Shown one piece after another: positions 63,135 to 64,000 of a stretch of 64,000 bases of DNA. Numbering within the stretch: position 1 is the first letter of the stretch; every line of letters begins with the position of its first letter. Position numbers and translations under genes: made by a program. The notes below the pieces were generated by a model, which made no database searches, was not told the DNA's origin, and saw only the letters and a list, made by a program, of their open reading frames with translations. This stretch comes from Raphanus sativus (taxonomy: Eukaryota > Streptophyta > Magnoliopsida > Brassicales > Brassicaceae). The stretch is taken from the NCBI RefSeq assembly GCF_000801105.2, contig NC_079514.1, positions 32,971,075 to 33,035,074 on the forward strand, given 5' to 3'.

Positions 63135-63995
63135 ATGTCTCCCTTTACCTCCGTCGTTGTTGCACTTGCACCTGTTTTGTCCTCTCCCTCCGCGGTGAAA
63201 CAGAACCCCCTGAAACGCAAACGCGACGATGAGATCACTCAAAAGAAAGCCGCACCTATGGTTGTGCCTAAAGAAGACGACGAACATGAACATACCGAGC
63301 CACATCCACCTTCTTGGGAGGCGCTATGCGTTCTTGGTCCTTACATGGAGCCTGAGACTCTCGCCATCGCCTCTTGCGTCTCAACCACGTGGTTAGAGTG
63401 TTTCTCCTCTGACAATCTATGGAAGGCTCTCTTAACCTCAAGGTCTTCACAGCGCTCCTCTCCCTACGAGGTCGTATTACAAAACACCGAAACTATCTCG
63501 TACAAACACCTTGTCTCCGCCGTTGAGACGGACGCGAAACGCCGCCGCAAAGATCAAGTGGCGGAATCCGTCAAGTTACTACTCTCTGATCTCAGCTTCA
63601 TCGTCCACGTTTCCACTAAAACAAAGAAATCATCGGTTTACGAAACGGGTAAAGATCTCGTGTTTGGTCCTAACGACAAGTTCCGTATCGAAGTCGACGT
63701 AAGCAACGCAGCTATTACTGCCGGTGAAGAAGACGTGCGGATGACGTGGCAAGTCATGTACAAGGGAAATTTCTTCACGCTAGCGGATACTTCAAGAACG
63801 TTGGACACAAAGTATGGGTGGTTCACCGAGAAACTTGAAGACAAGTGTAACCGCAAGCTAGTAGGTGACGTCAAGCCAAGTTTTAACGAGGATGTTCTTG
63901 AGAAGATTGGGTTTTCGATAGTAGACTCGGACGGCTGGGGATCTCTGTTACTTGACGGGTTTTTAAGATATCTTCAGCGAATTTTCTTGGAATGA
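63135..63995 (+). CDS. F-box-like protein (At5g04010-type)
   Basis: This intronless 286-aa protein starts MSPFTSVVVALAPVLSSP. The frame is open 9 codons further upstream but only from a GTG, so ATG 63135 was chosen. A basic stretch KRKRDD (about residue 26) may be a nuclear signal. An F-box-like segment follows (WEALCVLGPYMEPETLAIAS then CVSTTWLECFSSDNLWKALL, about 63-103), the part that would bind the SKP1 subunit of an SCF ubiquitin ligase. The C-terminal region has TWQVMYKGNFFTLADTSRTL. It resembles the A. thaliana F-box protein At5g04010 family as I recall it. The target is unknown. Stop at 63993-63995, just inside the window. Confidence 0.8.
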   Translation: MSPFTSVVVALAPVLSSPSAVKQNPLKRKRDDEITQKKAAPMVVPKEDDEHEHTEPHPPSWEALCVLGPYMEPETLAIASCVSTTWLECFSSDNLWKALLTSRSSQRSSPYEVVLQNTETISYKHLVSAVETDAKRRRKDQVAESVKLLLSDLSFIVHVSTKTKKSSVYETGKDLVFGPNDKFRIEVDVSNAAITAGEEDVRMTWQVMYKGNFFTLADTSRTLDTKYGWFTEKLEDKCNRKLVGDVKPSFNEDVLEKIGFSIVDSDGWGSLLLDGFLRYLQRIFLE

Positions 63996-64000
63996 TTTTC

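Overview
This is plant nuclear DNA. The gene content and repeats point to a Brassicaceae genome close to Brassica or Raphanus: GT-AG introns, an Arabidopsis-like gene neighbourhood, Emigrant, Stowaway, SINE and TRIM elements, and many Helitrons. Species is an inference; no organelle or bacterial signal was seen.

Four complete single-copy-type genes and one intact disease-resistance-type receptor are present. A plastid 3-hydroxyacyl-ACP dehydratase (FabZ-like, 7984-11192, +) and a myo-inositol-1-phosphate synthase (11540-13656, -) sit side by side. A plastid prephenate/aspartate aminotransferase (56908-59112, -) lies 43 kb further on. From memory, the A. thaliana counterparts At2g22230, At2g22240 and At2g22250 are adjacent, so the 43 kb between MIPS and the aminotransferase looks like inserted or expanded sequence. 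An intronless F-box-like gene (63135-63995, +) closes the window.

The inserted block carries a decayed tandem array of LRR receptor-like protein (RLP) genes interleaved with VAMP72-type SNARE pseudogenes. One RLP is intact (49866-52523), two are broken (22091-23648, 34986-37907), there are several short relics, and one orphan RLP promoter has no gene (55040-55840). The RLP/VAMP72 pairing matches the A. thaliana RLP22-VAMP725-RLP23 neighbourhood as I recall it.

Mobile DNA dominates the rest. Helitrons are recognised by 5' TC, a 3' GC-rich hairpin plus CTAG, and A|T insertion. They occur as head-to-tail tandems (junctions at 157/158, 3646/3647 and, on the minus strand, 42461/42462), in a FabZ intron, as a 6.3 kb element with a RepHel helicase remnant, and as a nested stack inside a TRIM. 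Several carry captured gene pieces: a SNARE-associated Golgi protein, alcohol dehydrogenase, RPS23, RBP47 and an RPA-like tail. A complete Ty1/copia element (28548-33386) has identical LTRs and a perfect 5-bp TSD and lies in an RLP relic. A solo LTR, two Emigrant copies, two Stowaway MITEs, a MULE-type MITE, SINEs, and tandem arrays including degenerate telomere-like tracts fill most of the remaining space.
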